DNA of 16,130 bases from Oscillospiraceae bacterium (GCA_018109965.1 JAGBFE010000156.1:1-16130); one strand, 5' to 3'. Numbered from the stretch's first letter, positions 1-7,688 are shown. Notes: generated from the sequence alone by a model not told the origin. Made by a program: numbers and translations.

Positions 1-145
1 ACCGAGCATTGAAAACGCTGCTGGGTGTGTGCCGCCGCTATTATGGAAAGGAGGTGCAGAGAGACGGTGGCTTTATAACCCACGCAATTTCGCTAAATAA
101 AAATTTAGCGAAATTCAGAGGAGTCGAAAAGGAGTTTTAATATCT
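1..145. other. Unassigned leader upstream of the recombinase gene
   Basis: No gene is recognised here. On the + strand one frame is open from base 3 to a TAA at 138-140, and another runs from base 2 to a TAA at 98-100. Neither has a start codon inside the window, so either could be the tail of an upstream gene. The first 85 bases are clearly richer in G+C than the recombinase gene that follows. AAGGAGGTG at about 49-57 looks like a strong ribosome binding site, but no usable start codon follows at the right distance. The last 20 bases hold the recombinase ribosome binding site. Confidence 0.35.
86..115. repeat. Perfect 13-bp inverted repeat with 4-nt loop
   Basis: The arm AATTTCGCTAAAT (86-98) is the exact reverse complement of 103-115, with AAAA between. 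No U-tract follows on the + strand (CAGAG comes next), so it is not a textbook intrinsic terminator in that direction. It lies 30 bases before the recombinase start. It could be a leader hairpin, the remnant of a terminator for an upstream gene, or a copy of an intergenic palindromic element. Confidence 0.7.
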
Positions 146-1147
146 ATGCCAAATACTTCTGCAAAAATTTATTCTGATTATTCAAATGCACCAGCTGTAT
201 TAAAAGAATTTTTATATTATTCTCAAACAATTAAAGGATTATCTCCAAGAACTGTTGAAGGAAATTTTATTGATCTGCAGTTGTTCTTTAGATTTCTAAT
301 TCAAAAAAGAAATAATTGTATTGATAATAATTCAATTAACAATGTTTCAATAAATAATATAGATTTAAGTTTTATATCATCAATAACTCAATCTGACATT
401 TTGGAATTTCTATATTTTATTACTAATGAACGCAACAATTCAGCAGCTTCACGAGCCCGCAAAATCAGCAGTATACGCAGTTATTTTAAATATATGACTC
501 TTAAAACAAATCAACTTTCACATAATCCTGCTGAACATATTGAAATGCCACAAATGAAAAAAAGATTACCCAAATATCTAACTTTGGAACAATCCATTGA
601 ATTGTTAAATAATACACAAAGTGGCTTTTCAGAAAGAGATTATTGCATTATTTTATTATTTTTAAGTTGTGGTATGCGTTTGTCAGAACTTGCCGGAATT
701 AACATTAAAGATATTAGTAATGATACATTGCGAATTATTGGTAAAGGTAATAAAGAAAGATTTGTATATCTCAATAATGCTTGTATTGATGCTATAAATG
801 ATTATGTTGCTGTTAGAAATACAATTGTTTCCCCTACTTCTGAGCCTGCTTTATTTATCTCCAAAAAGACTAAAAAACGTATGTCTACCCGGCGAATTGA
901 ACAGGTTGTAGAAGAATGTTTACAGCGCTCAGGATTAAGTCAGATGGGATTTTCTGCACATAAATTAAGACATACTGCAGCAACATTGCTTTACCGTTCA
1001 GGTAATGCAGACATGCTTGCTTTAAAGGAAATTTTGGGCCACGAACATGTTTCAACTACTGAAATATATACTCATATTTCCGATGAAGCAATAAAAAAAG
1101 CAGCAAAGTCTTCTCCCCTTGCTACTTTTAAAAAATCTAAAAAATAA
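146..1147 (+). CDS. Tyrosine recombinase, XerC/XerD type
   Basis: This is a 333-residue site-specific recombinase of the phage-integrase family. It probably acts as a Xer protein resolving chromosome dimers at dif, though a mobile-element role cannot be excluded. An N-terminal SAM-like core-binding domain spans about residues 15-130 and the catalytic domain about 140-315. The full catalytic set is visible: R178 (GMRLSE), K200 (IGKGNKE), H272 and R275 (HKLRH), H298 (LGHEH) and Y308 (IYTHI). The protein is longer than the usual 295-305 residues. The excess is an Asn/Ile/Ser-rich, low-complexity insertion at about 56-80. The start is supported by GGAG 11 bases upstream. It converges tail to tail with the next gene, overlapping by 11 bases. 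XerC and XerD cannot be told apart here. Confidence 0.92.
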   Translation: MPNTSAKIYSDYSNAPAVLKEFLYYSQTIKGLSPRTVEGNFIDLQLFFRFLIQKRNNCIDNNSINNVSINNIDLSFISSITQSDILEFLYFITNERNNSAASRARKISSIRSYFKYMTLKTNQLSHNPAEHIEMPQMKKRLPKYLTLEQSIELLNNTQSGFSERDYCIILLFLSCGMRLSELAGINIKDISNDTLRIIGKGNKERFVYLNNACIDAINDYVAVRNTIVSPTSEPALFISKKTKKRMSTRRIEQVVEECLQRSGLSQMGFSAHKLRHTAATLLYRSGNADMLALKEILGHEHVSTTEIYTHISDEAIKKAAKSSPLATFKKSKK

Positions 1148-1643
1148 TATTTACTAATATATATTCTAAAAAATATATTACAACTATACCTGATAAATAC
1201 GCAGAAACATATTTTAAATCTTTTTTTATGTTATATTTTTTATTTATTATCTGATTTATAATAATAAGTATATATAACAATAACATCATCAATACTGCCG
1301 TATCTTTAATTATTCCCATAACAAATGAATATGATATGTCGGTATCGCTTAATATAAATTTACAGTAAAATACGGAGTTCTGAATTCCTGAAAAAAACGG
1401 AAGCATATACAGAACTCCGTTTAATATTCCGGAATATTTTAATAATAAGGCTGCTATAATACATAATATATCATTTAACACACTATTTTTAGCAATATAA
1501 TTTATAAATATTATATTATTGCTTAAATAGGTAAATCTGCATCCTATATAAATTCCTGCAAAGTATGAAACAATAAGTAAAAATAATATATATTTTTCCG
1601 AAGATATCTGACGTTTTCTGATTTCTTTAGTTTTATGTACCAT
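1137..1643 (-). CDS. Small multi-pass membrane protein (possibly SpoIIM-like)
   Basis: This is a 168-residue, very hydrophobic protein of unknown function. A basic N-terminus (about 1-16) precedes a membrane segment at about 18-37. Further hydrophobic stretches lie at about 54-85, 104-128 and 145-166, giving four or more helices. It starts 14 bases after the stop of the preceding gene, with AAAGGAT as ribosome binding site, so the two are likely cotranscribed. In Bacillus subtilis spoIIM lies near xerD. The first helix and its GxxxG-like spacing vaguely resemble SpoIIM, but the protein is shorter than the roughly 210 residues of that family, so this is only a suggestion. Its codons are extremely AT-rich. 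Confidence 0.7.
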   Translation of the reverse strand: MVHKTKEIRKRQISSEKYILFLLIVSYFAGIYIGCRFTYLSNNIIFINYIAKNSVLNDILCIIAALLLKYSGILNGVLYMLPFFSGIQNSVFYCKFILSDTDISYSFVMGIIKDTAVLMMLLLYILIIINQIINKKYNIKKDLKYVSAYLSGIVVIYFLEYILVNIIF

Positions 1644-1657
1644 TGTTATATAATCCT

Positions 1658-2053
1658 TTAATTTACATTTACTCCTACAATACCAGCTATTGTACCTGAT
1701 ATTAAAGATATTGAAAATTTAGTAAAAAAATTTGTATTTAATTTAAAATAACCAGCGAAAAGTGAAATAAGCATAATAACTGCAAATATGGTTACGCCGG
1801 CAAAAGTGCCCCAAAATAAGCCGTTTTCCTTTGCCATCTTCGACAGAACAAATCCACTTAATGCCGACGAAAATCCAAGATTAACGGCAATTATCACGGG
1901 CATAGCTTCATATGATAAATCTATCTTAGTAATAACGAATGCAGAAACACAGAAAAAAGCACCAAGTGCAATAAAACATATCAGAACAGACAAAATACAT
2001 TTGTAAATAATCTTTATATTATCACTGTTTTTTGTAAAAAAATGATATAACAA
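1658..2053 (-). CDS. TIGR04086-type (YrzE-like) membrane protein
   Basis: This 131-residue protein has four predicted membrane helices, at about 17-43, 48-70, 77-98 and 108-129. Small residues (GxxSALSG and SGTIAGIVGV) sit within the helices. The composition, length and position next to yajC and tgt match the uncharacterised TIGR04086/YrzE family of Firmicutes. The molecular function is unknown. No ATG lies near the N-terminus. The start is a TTG with AGGAGG seven bases upstream, which is a convincing initiation site. That ribosome binding site is buried in a long hairpin between yajC and this gene. The small membrane protein downstream is probably cotranscribed. Confidence 0.75.
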   Translation of the reverse strand: MLYHFFTKNSDNIKIIYKCILSVLICFIALGAFFCVSAFVITKIDLSYEAMPVIIAVNLGFSSALSGFVLSKMAKENGLFWGTFAGVTIFAVIMLISLFAGYFKLNTNFFTKFSISLISGTIAGIVGVNVN

Positions 2054-2110
2054 AAAAACACCTCCTACCGAATTTGGTCAATACCATTGTATTCGGTAAA
2101 AGGTGTTTTT
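2054..2110 (-). terminator. Long hairpin terminator that contains a Shine-Dalgarno sequence
   Basis: Two 20-base arms (2054-2073 and 2091-2110) enclose a 17-base loop. In minus-strand RNA all 20 positions pair, two of them as G-U. The stem ends in a run of U, so it can act as an intrinsic terminator after yajC. The + strand copy also ends in T5, with two mismatches. The 3' arm of the minus-strand RNA contains the AGGAGG used by the next gene, and the U-run abuts its TTG start. Confidence 0.8.
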
Positions 2111-2130
2111 ATTCTTAAAATGATTATAAA

Positions 2131-2436
2131 TTAGTCAACTTTAAGTTTTGTAACTTCTGAAACAGCGTATCTTTTGAAACGGATTTTTGTATTGTTTGTG
2201 CCTGTTTCGATAACGATTGTATCTTCTTTCATTGAAACTACAATACCAACGATACCACCAATTGTTGTAACTGTATCGCCAATTTCAATGCTGCTTCTCA
2301 TTTCCTGCATTTCTTTATCCTTTTTTTTCTGAGGACGGATAATCATGAAATACATTACAACGATAATAAGAAGAAATGGCAACATGCTAACAATCATAGA
2401 ACCTGTTGTTGCTGCTGTTGTTTCTAACATAAACAT
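2131..2436 (-). CDS. yajC: Preprotein translocase auxiliary subunit YajC
   Basis: This is a 101-residue single-pass membrane protein that associates with the SecDF-YajC complex of the Sec translocon. After a short N-terminus there is one membrane helix (about 14-33), then the family hallmark IIRPQKKK at 32-39. A cytosolic domain follows with GDTVTTIGGIVG, typical of YajC. The start is chosen because AGGAGG lies 10 bases upstream; the second Met, two codons later, would be too far from it. It follows tgt by 64 bases and is part of the queA-tgt-yajC block, an arrangement common in Firmicutes. A possible extra promoter lies in the gap before it. A strong hairpin terminator follows. Confidence 0.95.
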   Translation of the reverse strand: MFMLETTAATTGSMIVSMLPFLLIIVVMYFMIIRPQKKKDKEMQEMRSSIEIGDTVTTIGGIVGIVVSMKEDTIVIETGTNNTKIRFKRYAVSEVTKLKVD

Positions 2437-2467
2437 AGCGTTAATACCTCCTAATAGACTAAATATA

Positions 2468-2496
2468 ATTATATCATTAAATTACATCAAATGCAA
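2468..2496 (-). promoter_or_regulatory. Possible promoter for yajC
   Basis: Reading the minus strand, TTGCAT and TATAAT are separated by 17 bases, and TGA directly before TATAAT makes an extended -10. The -35 match is weak (three of six). It lies in the 64-base gap between tgt and yajC, so yajC may be transcribed separately as well as from the queA promoter. Confidence 0.4.
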
Positions 2497-2500
2497 TAAT

Positions 2501-3634
2501 TTAAATGCGTGTATCCAACAAATCCACATATTTTCTGTAAAAATCTTCAAATGTATCATTATCAAGAGACGCTCTGATTTTTTCCATAAGATTGTTATAG
2601 AAATAAAGATTGTGCATTACTGCAAGACGCATCGCAAGCATTTCATCGGCTTTAAAAAGATGACGGATATATGCTTTGGAATAAGTTCTGCATACAGGAC
2701 AATCACATTCAGGATCAATTGGTTCTGTATCAAGCTGATACTTTGCATTCTTGATATTGATAATACCATTCCAGGTATTGAGATGGCCATGACGTGCGTT
2801 GCGGCTTGGCATTACACAGTCAAAAATATCAACACCACGTCTGACTGCTTCCAGAATATTGCCAGGTGTGCCAACACCCATAAGATATCTGATTTTATCT
2901 TTAGGCATATGTTCTTCAACAACAGAAATTACGTGATACATTTCTTCCTTTGGTTCGCCAACTGCAAGACCGCCGATTGCGTAACCGTCAAGATCAAGCT
3001 CACGGATTTCTTTCATATGGTTAACACGCAAATCATCAAAACAGCATCCCTGGTTGATACCGAACAGCATCTGATTTTTATTGATGGTTGTTTCAAGACC
3101 GTTAAGACGGTCCATCTCTGCCTTACAGCGTTTAAGCCAGCGTGTTGTACGTGCACAGGATTCCTTTGAATAGGAGTGCTGTGCAGGGTTTTCTACGCAT
3201 TCATCAAAAGCCATTGCAATTGTTGATGCAAGATTGGACTGAATCTGCATACTTTCTTCAGGGCCCATAAAAATCTTTCTACCGTCAATATGGGAAGAAA
3301 AATATACGCCTTCTTCTTTTATTTTACGCAACTTTGCAAGTGAGAACACCTGAAACCCGCCACTGTCTGTAAGAATTGGTCTTTTCCAGTTTGTAAACTG
3401 ATGCAAACCACCCAAATCGTGAACAATTTTATCTGTTGGTCTGAGGTGCAGATGATATGTGTTGCAAAGCATAACCTGACAGCGGATATCTTCAAGATCT
3501 TTTGTCGACAAACCACCTTTGATGGCAGCAGTTGTTGCAACATTCATAAACGCAGGAGTCTGTACTGTACCATGTACAGTTATAAATTCCCCTCTTCTTG
3601 CTGTATTTACATTTTTAATAAGTTTATATGACAT
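2501..3634 (-). CDS. tgt: tRNA-guanine transglycosylase (Tgt)
   Basis: This 377-residue enzyme exchanges guanine-34 in GUN anticodons for the queuine precursor preQ1, the base-insertion step of queuosine tRNA modification. The TIM-barrel motifs are intact. D90 lies in TDSGGFQVF (general acid/base), GGLAVGEP is at 221-228, and D272 in FDCVMPSRNARHG is the nucleophile. The zinc site C310-x-C312-x2-C315 with H341 has the spacing seen in the E. coli enzyme. Its start is nine bases after the queA stop, so the two are translated from one transcript. This fits their pathway, since QueA acts on the preQ1-tRNA that Tgt makes. Length is normal for the family and nothing looks broken. Confidence 0.97.
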   Translation of the reverse strand: MSYKLIKNVNTARRGEFITVHGTVQTPAFMNVATTAAIKGGLSTKDLEDIRCQVMLCNTYHLHLRPTDKIVHDLGGLHQFTNWKRPILTDSGGFQVFSLAKLRKIKEEGVYFSSHIDGRKIFMGPEESMQIQSNLASTIAMAFDECVENPAQHSYSKESCARTTRWLKRCKAEMDRLNGLETTINKNQMLFGINQGCCFDDLRVNHMKEIRELDLDGYAIGGLAVGEPKEEMYHVISVVEEHMPKDKIRYLMGVGTPGNILEAVRRGVDIFDCVMPSRNARHGHLNTWNGIINIKNAKYQLDTEPIDPECDCPVCRTYSKAYIRHLFKADEMLAMRLAVMHNLYFYNNLMEKIRASLDNDTFEDFYRKYVDLLDTRI

Positions 3635-3643
3635 TTTAACCTC

Positions 3644-4684
3644 TTAAAGAATAATCATAGCATCGCCAAAACTGTAAAAGCGATATTTTTCCTTTACTGC
3701 ATGCTCATATGCAGCCATACAGTTTTCATAGCCGGCCAAAGCACTTACCAGCATAATCAAAGTGCTTTCAGGCAGGTGAAAGTTAGTGATGAGTCCGTCA
3801 ATTGCTTTAAATTCATATCCAGGATAGATAAAAATATTTGTATCCATACTGCAGGCTTTGATATCACCATTGAATTTATAGCAGGATTCCAAAGTTCTTG
3901 TACTTGTGGTACCTACAGATATCACGCGTCTTCCCTCTTGTTTTGCTTTTTTTACTTCATCAGCGGTATCCTGTGGAATAGTAAACCATTCACTGTGCAT
4001 TTCGTGTTCAAGAATATTATCAGTTTTAACAGGTCTGAATGTACCTAAACCGACATGAAGAGTAATATATTTTATTATTACGCCTTTTTCTTCAAGTTTA
4101 GCCATAAGTTCCTGAGTGAAGTGTAATCCTGCTGTAGGAGCAGCTGAAGAACCAAGTATTTTTGCATATTCTGTCTGATACAAAGAGCCATCTTCCAGTT
4201 CTTTTGTTATATAATGCGGCAACGGAAGCTTGCCAACTATATCAAGTGCTTCAAACAGTGTCTGGGTTGTGTAGTAAAATCTGACTATCTTGTTGCCGTT
4301 TTCAAGTGTATCAACAATTTCAGCAGATAAACAGCTGTCACTGAAAACAATCTTGTCCCCATTACGCAATCTTTTTCCGGGTTTTGCAAGACATTCCCAA
4401 ACATCCTGCTGTTTCTGTTTAAGCATAAGCAGCTCACAGTGTGCACCTGTTATTTTATTGCCATAAAGACGCGCAGGTAACACTTTTGAATCGTTAAGAA
4501 CAAGTACATCCCCTGCTTTCAAAATATCCAATACATCGGTAAAAATCTTGTCCTGATAGTTACCGATATTATTTTTATCAACACATAACAATTTACAGCT
4601 GTCACGGGGAATTGCCGGTGTCTGTGCAATCAGTTCCTGTGGCAAATCAAAATGATATGAAGCTGTATTCATTAAATCTTTCAT
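3644..4684 (-). CDS. queA: S-adenosylmethionine:tRNA ribosyltransferase-isomerase (QueA)
   Basis: QueA transfers and isomerises the ribosyl group of S-adenosylmethionine onto preQ1-modified tRNA, giving epoxyqueuosine. The protein has 346 residues from the chosen start. Family motifs are SYHFDLPQELIAQ near the N-terminus, NDSKVLPARLYG at 65-76, AAPTAGLHFT at 182-191 and LHVGLGTFRPV at 210-220. An in-frame ATG nine bases upstream (4693) directly abuts the AAAAGG ribosome binding site, so it is unlikely to be used. The ATG at 4684 has that site at proper spacing. It is the first gene of the queA-tgt-yajC block and has a clear promoter upstream. Confidence 0.96.
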   Translation of the reverse strand: MKDLMNTASYHFDLPQELIAQTPAIPRDSCKLLCVDKNNIGNYQDKIFTDVLDILKAGDVLVLNDSKVLPARLYGNKITGAHCELLMLKQKQQDVWECLAKPGKRLRNGDKIVFSDSCLSAEIVDTLENGNKIVRFYYTTQTLFEALDIVGKLPLPHYITKELEDGSLYQTEYAKILGSSAAPTAGLHFTQELMAKLEEKGVIIKYITLHVGLGTFRPVKTDNILEHEMHSEWFTIPQDTADEVKKAKQEGRRVISVGTTSTRTLESCYKFNGDIKACSMDTNIFIYPGYEFKAIDGLITNFHLPESTLIMLVSALAGYENCMAAYEHAVKEKYRFYSFGDAMIIL

Positions 4685-4716
4685 TTTAATCATCCTTTTA
4701 AGTTTATAACTAATAT

Positions 4717-4745
4717 ATTATATTAGATTTAGAAAGTAATTTCAA
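4717..4745 (-). promoter_or_regulatory. Sigma-A type promoter of queA-tgt-yajC
   Basis: On the minus strand TTGAAA (4745-4740) and TATAAT (4722-4717) are separated by exactly 17 bases, five of six and six of six matches to consensus. Transcription would start about 20-25 bases before the queA ATG, leaving a very short leader with no room for a riboswitch. Confidence 0.75.
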
Positions 4746-4763
4746 GACAATTAAAAGTACAAT

Positions 4764-5510
4764 TTATCTTTCGCTTACAATATTCAATATTTGATTTACA
4801 TAGTCATCTGAGTAATTTATAGAGAATTCTCCATGATACATTTTCGGCAATATCTTCAACAAACTGCCTTGCAGTTTTTCGTGAATTATTTTTGCTGATT
4901 TTTGCATTGCCCTATTCTCTTTTTCTCCAACAAATATATAGGATTTAGCAGAACAGTTAACAATAGATGGCTTTATACCATATAAAGCATTGGCTTCCAA
5001 AAAAGCTATCATATTGGATTTGGAAATACCACATGTGTCTCGGAAATAGTCTTCAAAAAGGTTGGGTTTTATTCGCAGAGATTTAAATTGTAACTTTGAG
5101 AACCATTTGTGTTTAATTAAGCCATAGCAACTTCCAAACACCGGCTTAATCATAGCATATGTGAATTTTGAAGGTACAACCAATGCGCTTTCAATCAATG
5201 CGAATTTACAAATATCTTTTTTCTGCGACAGAATTTCAAGCGCAACCTGTGCCCCAAGCGACAAGCCGCCTATCATAAGGACTGAACCGCCAAACTGCTT
5301 GTCAATAAAATCGATAATTTTCGCCGCATTATCTTCAATACTTACAAAATCGCTGCTGCTGTTTGCGTGGCCATCCAATATCGGCAGAATTATATGATAA
5401 TCAGATGAAAGCTTTTCTGCCACTTCACGATAATTCCACCAGGACAAACCGCCTCCGTGCAGAAGAATAATCACATCATCATTTTCTTTTCCGTATTCAA
5501 TATAATTCAT
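4764..5510 (-). CDS. Alpha/beta hydrolase fold protein
   Basis: This is a 248-residue cytosolic alpha/beta hydrolase of unknown substrate. The oxyanion region HGGG is at 18-21, and the nucleophile elbow GLSLG places Ser84 as the catalytic serine. H226 (MYHGEF) is the likely catalytic histidine. The acid is probably E196 in FVGEKEN, where most relatives have Asp; this is a guess from position. There is no signal peptide. The ribosome binding site AGGAAA precedes the ATG. It has its own promoter and stands between the queA promoter and the terminator of the glycoside hydrolase gene, so it appears to be a monocistronic unit not tied to either neighbour. Confidence 0.85.
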   Translation of the reverse strand: MNYIEYGKENDDVIILLHGGGLSWWNYREVAEKLSSDYHIILPILDGHANSSSDFVSIEDNAAKIIDFIDKQFGGSVLMIGGLSLGAQVALEILSQKKDICKFALIESALVVPSKFTYAMIKPVFGSCYGLIKHKWFSKLQFKSLRIKPNLFEDYFRDTCGISKSNMIAFLEANALYGIKPSIVNCSAKSYIFVGEKENRAMQKSAKIIHEKLQGSLLKILPKMYHGEFSINYSDDYVNQILNIVSER

Positions 5511-5552
5511 ATATTTTTCCTGTCTTATAATATTTCATCTTGATTACATATT

Positions 5553-5582
5553 ATTATATCATATTGTTTGTACATTTGTCTG
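5553..5582 (-). promoter_or_regulatory. Promoter of the alpha/beta hydrolase gene
   Basis: On the minus strand CAGACA and TATAAT are separated by 18 bases, and TGA just before TATAAT makes an extended -10. It lies about 45 bases before the hydrolase ATG. The -35 matches four of six positions. Confidence 0.55.
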
Positions 5583-5627
5583 AAGAAATTAAAAATACAA
5601 TCTGTCAAATAAATATGTACTTAATAT

Positions 5628-5667
5628 AAAAAGCAAATATCTTTCCAAAGAAGGATATTTGCTTTTT
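5628..5667. terminator. Intrinsic terminator after the GH2 gene
   Basis: A perfect 14-bp stem (AAAAAGCAAATATC at 5628-5641 with 5654-5667) has a 12-base loop. T-runs lie at the end of both arms, so it can work in both directions. It lies eight bases after the stop of the glycoside hydrolase gene on the minus strand and closes that transcript. Confidence 0.85.
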
Positions 5668-5675
5668 TAATAATA

Positions 5676-7592
5676 TTACTTTCTGAAAATATATGAAGGA
5701 TTTGGTCGTGATACTTTGTGAATTTCACTTATATCTTCACAATTACCTGCTACTGCTCTGAGCTTTGTTACCGAAACATTATTTGGAACATCAAAATAAA
5801 AGAAATGTTCATTACTTGTCTGTTTTCCAATAGATACATTGTTTGCAAAAAGTTCAACCTCAGACTGATTGGAATAAACTGTAATTTTTGTTACTTCTTC
5901 TACCCTGTCAATATAACGTTTACCGCCGATATGTACAAACGGATCATCTGAAAGCCATGCTTTATATGCATAAAATGCATCTTTTTTATACTGACGGTCT
6001 ATTGTCACAAGACCTTTTCGGTTCTGCCCTGGCATACCGCCTTCATTTCTTCCGTCTGCAGCATAGTCAAACATATTCCAGCAGATTCTTATCCACAAAT
6101 AATCTCTTGTATAAAGCTGTTTTATAAGTTCTTCATGGAAATGTGCGTGGAATTCTTCGGTAAAATCCCAGGCCTGTGGTGTCGAACTATGCCAGTTAAG
6201 GGATTCGCAGCCATATTCCGAAACACCGATAGGTTTGTCAGGATTATTCTTATGAAATTTATCAAGCCACACACCGTTATCTTCGATATTTCCGCCATAC
6301 CAGCCATAATAGAGATTGTATCCCACTGCATCGGTAATGTGGATAAACGGGTCATTTTCAGGCGTTGATGCAATACTGCCGATAGCAGTTAAACGAGTGC
6401 TGTCAAGACGATGACACAAGTCGTTAAGATACTTATGGTTTTCAGTCATATCAGCATAATCATCTTCAAGGCTTAATTCGTTGGACAGTCCCCATATGAT
6501 AATTGACGGATGATTATAATTTTGTATTACAAGTTCTTTAAGCTGGGAACGGGTACTTTCTTTTGCAGCAGTAACATGCTTGTTTATATACGGAATTTCT
6601 GCCCAAACAACAAGACCGTATTTATCACAAAGATCATAAAAATACTGATTATGCTGATAATGTGCAAGTCGTACAGCATTTGCACCAAGTTCACGGATTA
6701 GCGCCATATCTTCATCCATATCTTCCACTGTCAAGGCGTTTCCCTTTACCCATCTATCCTGATGACGTGCTACAGCAAACAATGGATAAACCTGTCCGTT
6801 AAGAATAAAACCTTTGTTTGCATCAAGTCGGTATTCTCTGCAGCCGAATTTTACCGAAACATTGTCAAGGATTTCGCCGTTTTCTGTTATATATGCTTCT
6901 GCAGAATAAAGATATGGGTCCTTGATGCCATTCCACAAATGTGCATCTTCAAGTGTTATTACTGTTTTTGTTTCGTTAATATCCAGTTCCTTGGCAGACA
7001 GAATTTCACCTTCAGCAGATTTTATAACATAAATCAATTTCTGTTCTGCTTTAAGATTTTTGGGGTATACTTCTATTTCAATATCAGCATCTTTGCCATT
7101 TACTTTTGGCGTTACTTTAATACCCTGAGAACCGTAATAATCAAGGTCAAAATGTGAATTATTTACACAGATAATGTTTACATCACGATAAACCCCTCCA
7201 TAGTTCGGGAAGTCCATTTCGCACGGATACATATCTTCTTTTACAGTATTATTGACTTTGATAAGAATTGTTGAAATTTCATCCTGGAACAATGCATCAG
7301 TAATATCTGCGCGCCAGGTTGAATAACCGCCTTTATGGAAAGCAATTTCTTGCCTGTTTATAAATAATGCAGCTTCAGAGTTTGTACCCTGAAATTCAAT
7401 ATAATATTTGTCAGCTTTAGGCAGAAACATTCTGCGCACAGGTTTGGAGTACATACAGGTACCGCGAAAATAGTTGTCTCCGCCGTCCTGCCCGTCGTAT
7501 CCGTTCCAAGTATGCGGAAAATCAACCATTTCCCATGCAGAGTTCACCTTGGAAAACATCCAGTCTTCATTGATATTTACAATCTGTCTCAT
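5676..7592 (-). CDS. Glycoside hydrolase family 2 (beta-glucuronidase or beta-galactosidase)
   Basis: This is a 638-residue retaining glycosidase with no signal peptide, so it is intracellular. The order is an N-terminal jelly-roll (about 1-145), an immunoglobulin-like domain (about 150-255), and a TIM barrel (about 258-550) with FAVARHQDR at 272-280. E372 in GLSNE is the acid/base and E459 in SEYG the nucleophile. A short beta domain (about 565-620) ends the protein. N524-R-K527-G corresponds to the N-x-K-G motif that reads the glucuronate carboxylate in E. coli UidA. Some GH2 beta-galactosidases have a similar stretch, so specificity is open. Location beside uxaC and a GPH transporter favours glucuronides. 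The ATG at 7592 is preferred over an upstream TTG because GGAGTG lies eight bases before it. It forms its own unit, with a terminator on each side. Confidence 0.9.
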   Translation of the reverse strand: MRQIVNINEDWMFSKVNSAWEMVDFPHTWNGYDGQDGGDNYFRGTCMYSKPVRRMFLPKADKYYIEFQGTNSEAALFINRQEIAFHKGGYSTWRADITDALFQDEISTILIKVNNTVKEDMYPCEMDFPNYGGVYRDVNIICVNNSHFDLDYYGSQGIKVTPKVNGKDADIEIEVYPKNLKAEQKLIYVIKSAEGEILSAKELDINETKTVITLEDAHLWNGIKDPYLYSAEAYITENGEILDNVSVKFGCREYRLDANKGFILNGQVYPLFAVARHQDRWVKGNALTVEDMDEDMALIRELGANAVRLAHYQHNQYFYDLCDKYGLVVWAEIPYINKHVTAAKESTRSQLKELVIQNYNHPSIIIWGLSNELSLEDDYADMTENHKYLNDLCHRLDSTRLTAIGSIASTPENDPFIHITDAVGYNLYYGWYGGNIEDNGVWLDKFHKNNPDKPIGVSEYGCESLNWHSSTPQAWDFTEEFHAHFHEELIKQLYTRDYLWIRICWNMFDYAADGRNEGGMPGQNRKGLVTIDRQYKKDAFYAYKAWLSDDPFVHIGGKRYIDRVEEVTKITVYSNQSEVELFANNVSIGKQTSNEHFFYFDVPNNVSVTKLRAVAGNCEDISEIHKVSRPNPSYIFRK

Positions 7593-7629
7593 AATTTGTA
7601 CACTCCATAACAAAGTACTATATCTAATC

Positions 7630-7650
7630 TGATGTACTAATTATACATCA
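7630..7650. promoter_or_regulatory. Palindromic operator over the -10 of the GH2 promoter
   Basis: TGATGTA and TACATCA are perfect inverted 7-bp arms around a 7-base spacer. The minus-strand TATAAT (7645-7640) lies inside it. The -35 region at 17-bp spacing (TAGATT) is poor, so the promoter probably needs help. A dimeric regulator bound here would block RNA polymerase. The same arm was not found in the AraC/kinase intergenic region. Confidence 0.55.
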
Positions 7651-7688
7651 CTAGCACAAATAAATCTATAAAATATTTTTCGTAAACC

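Noticed and set aside
10..25. cre-like catabolite-repression site (TGAAAACGCTGCTG)
   Set aside because: The second half does not keep the CA end of the consensus, and no target promoter is visible.
146..1147. Recombinase as marker of an integrated mobile element
   Set aside because: No cargo genes, tRNA attachment site, terminal repeats or phage genes adjoin it; a housekeeping Xer role is simpler.
2345..3169. Long + strand open frame (274 codons) opposite tgt
   Set aside because: Cys/Ile/Phe-rich translation with no recognisable domain, fully antisense to a well-conserved tgt gene.
4685..4763. preQ1 riboswitch ahead of queA
   Set aside because: The predicted leader is only 20-25 bases, too short for a known preQ1 aptamer, and no pseudoknot-like elements were seen.
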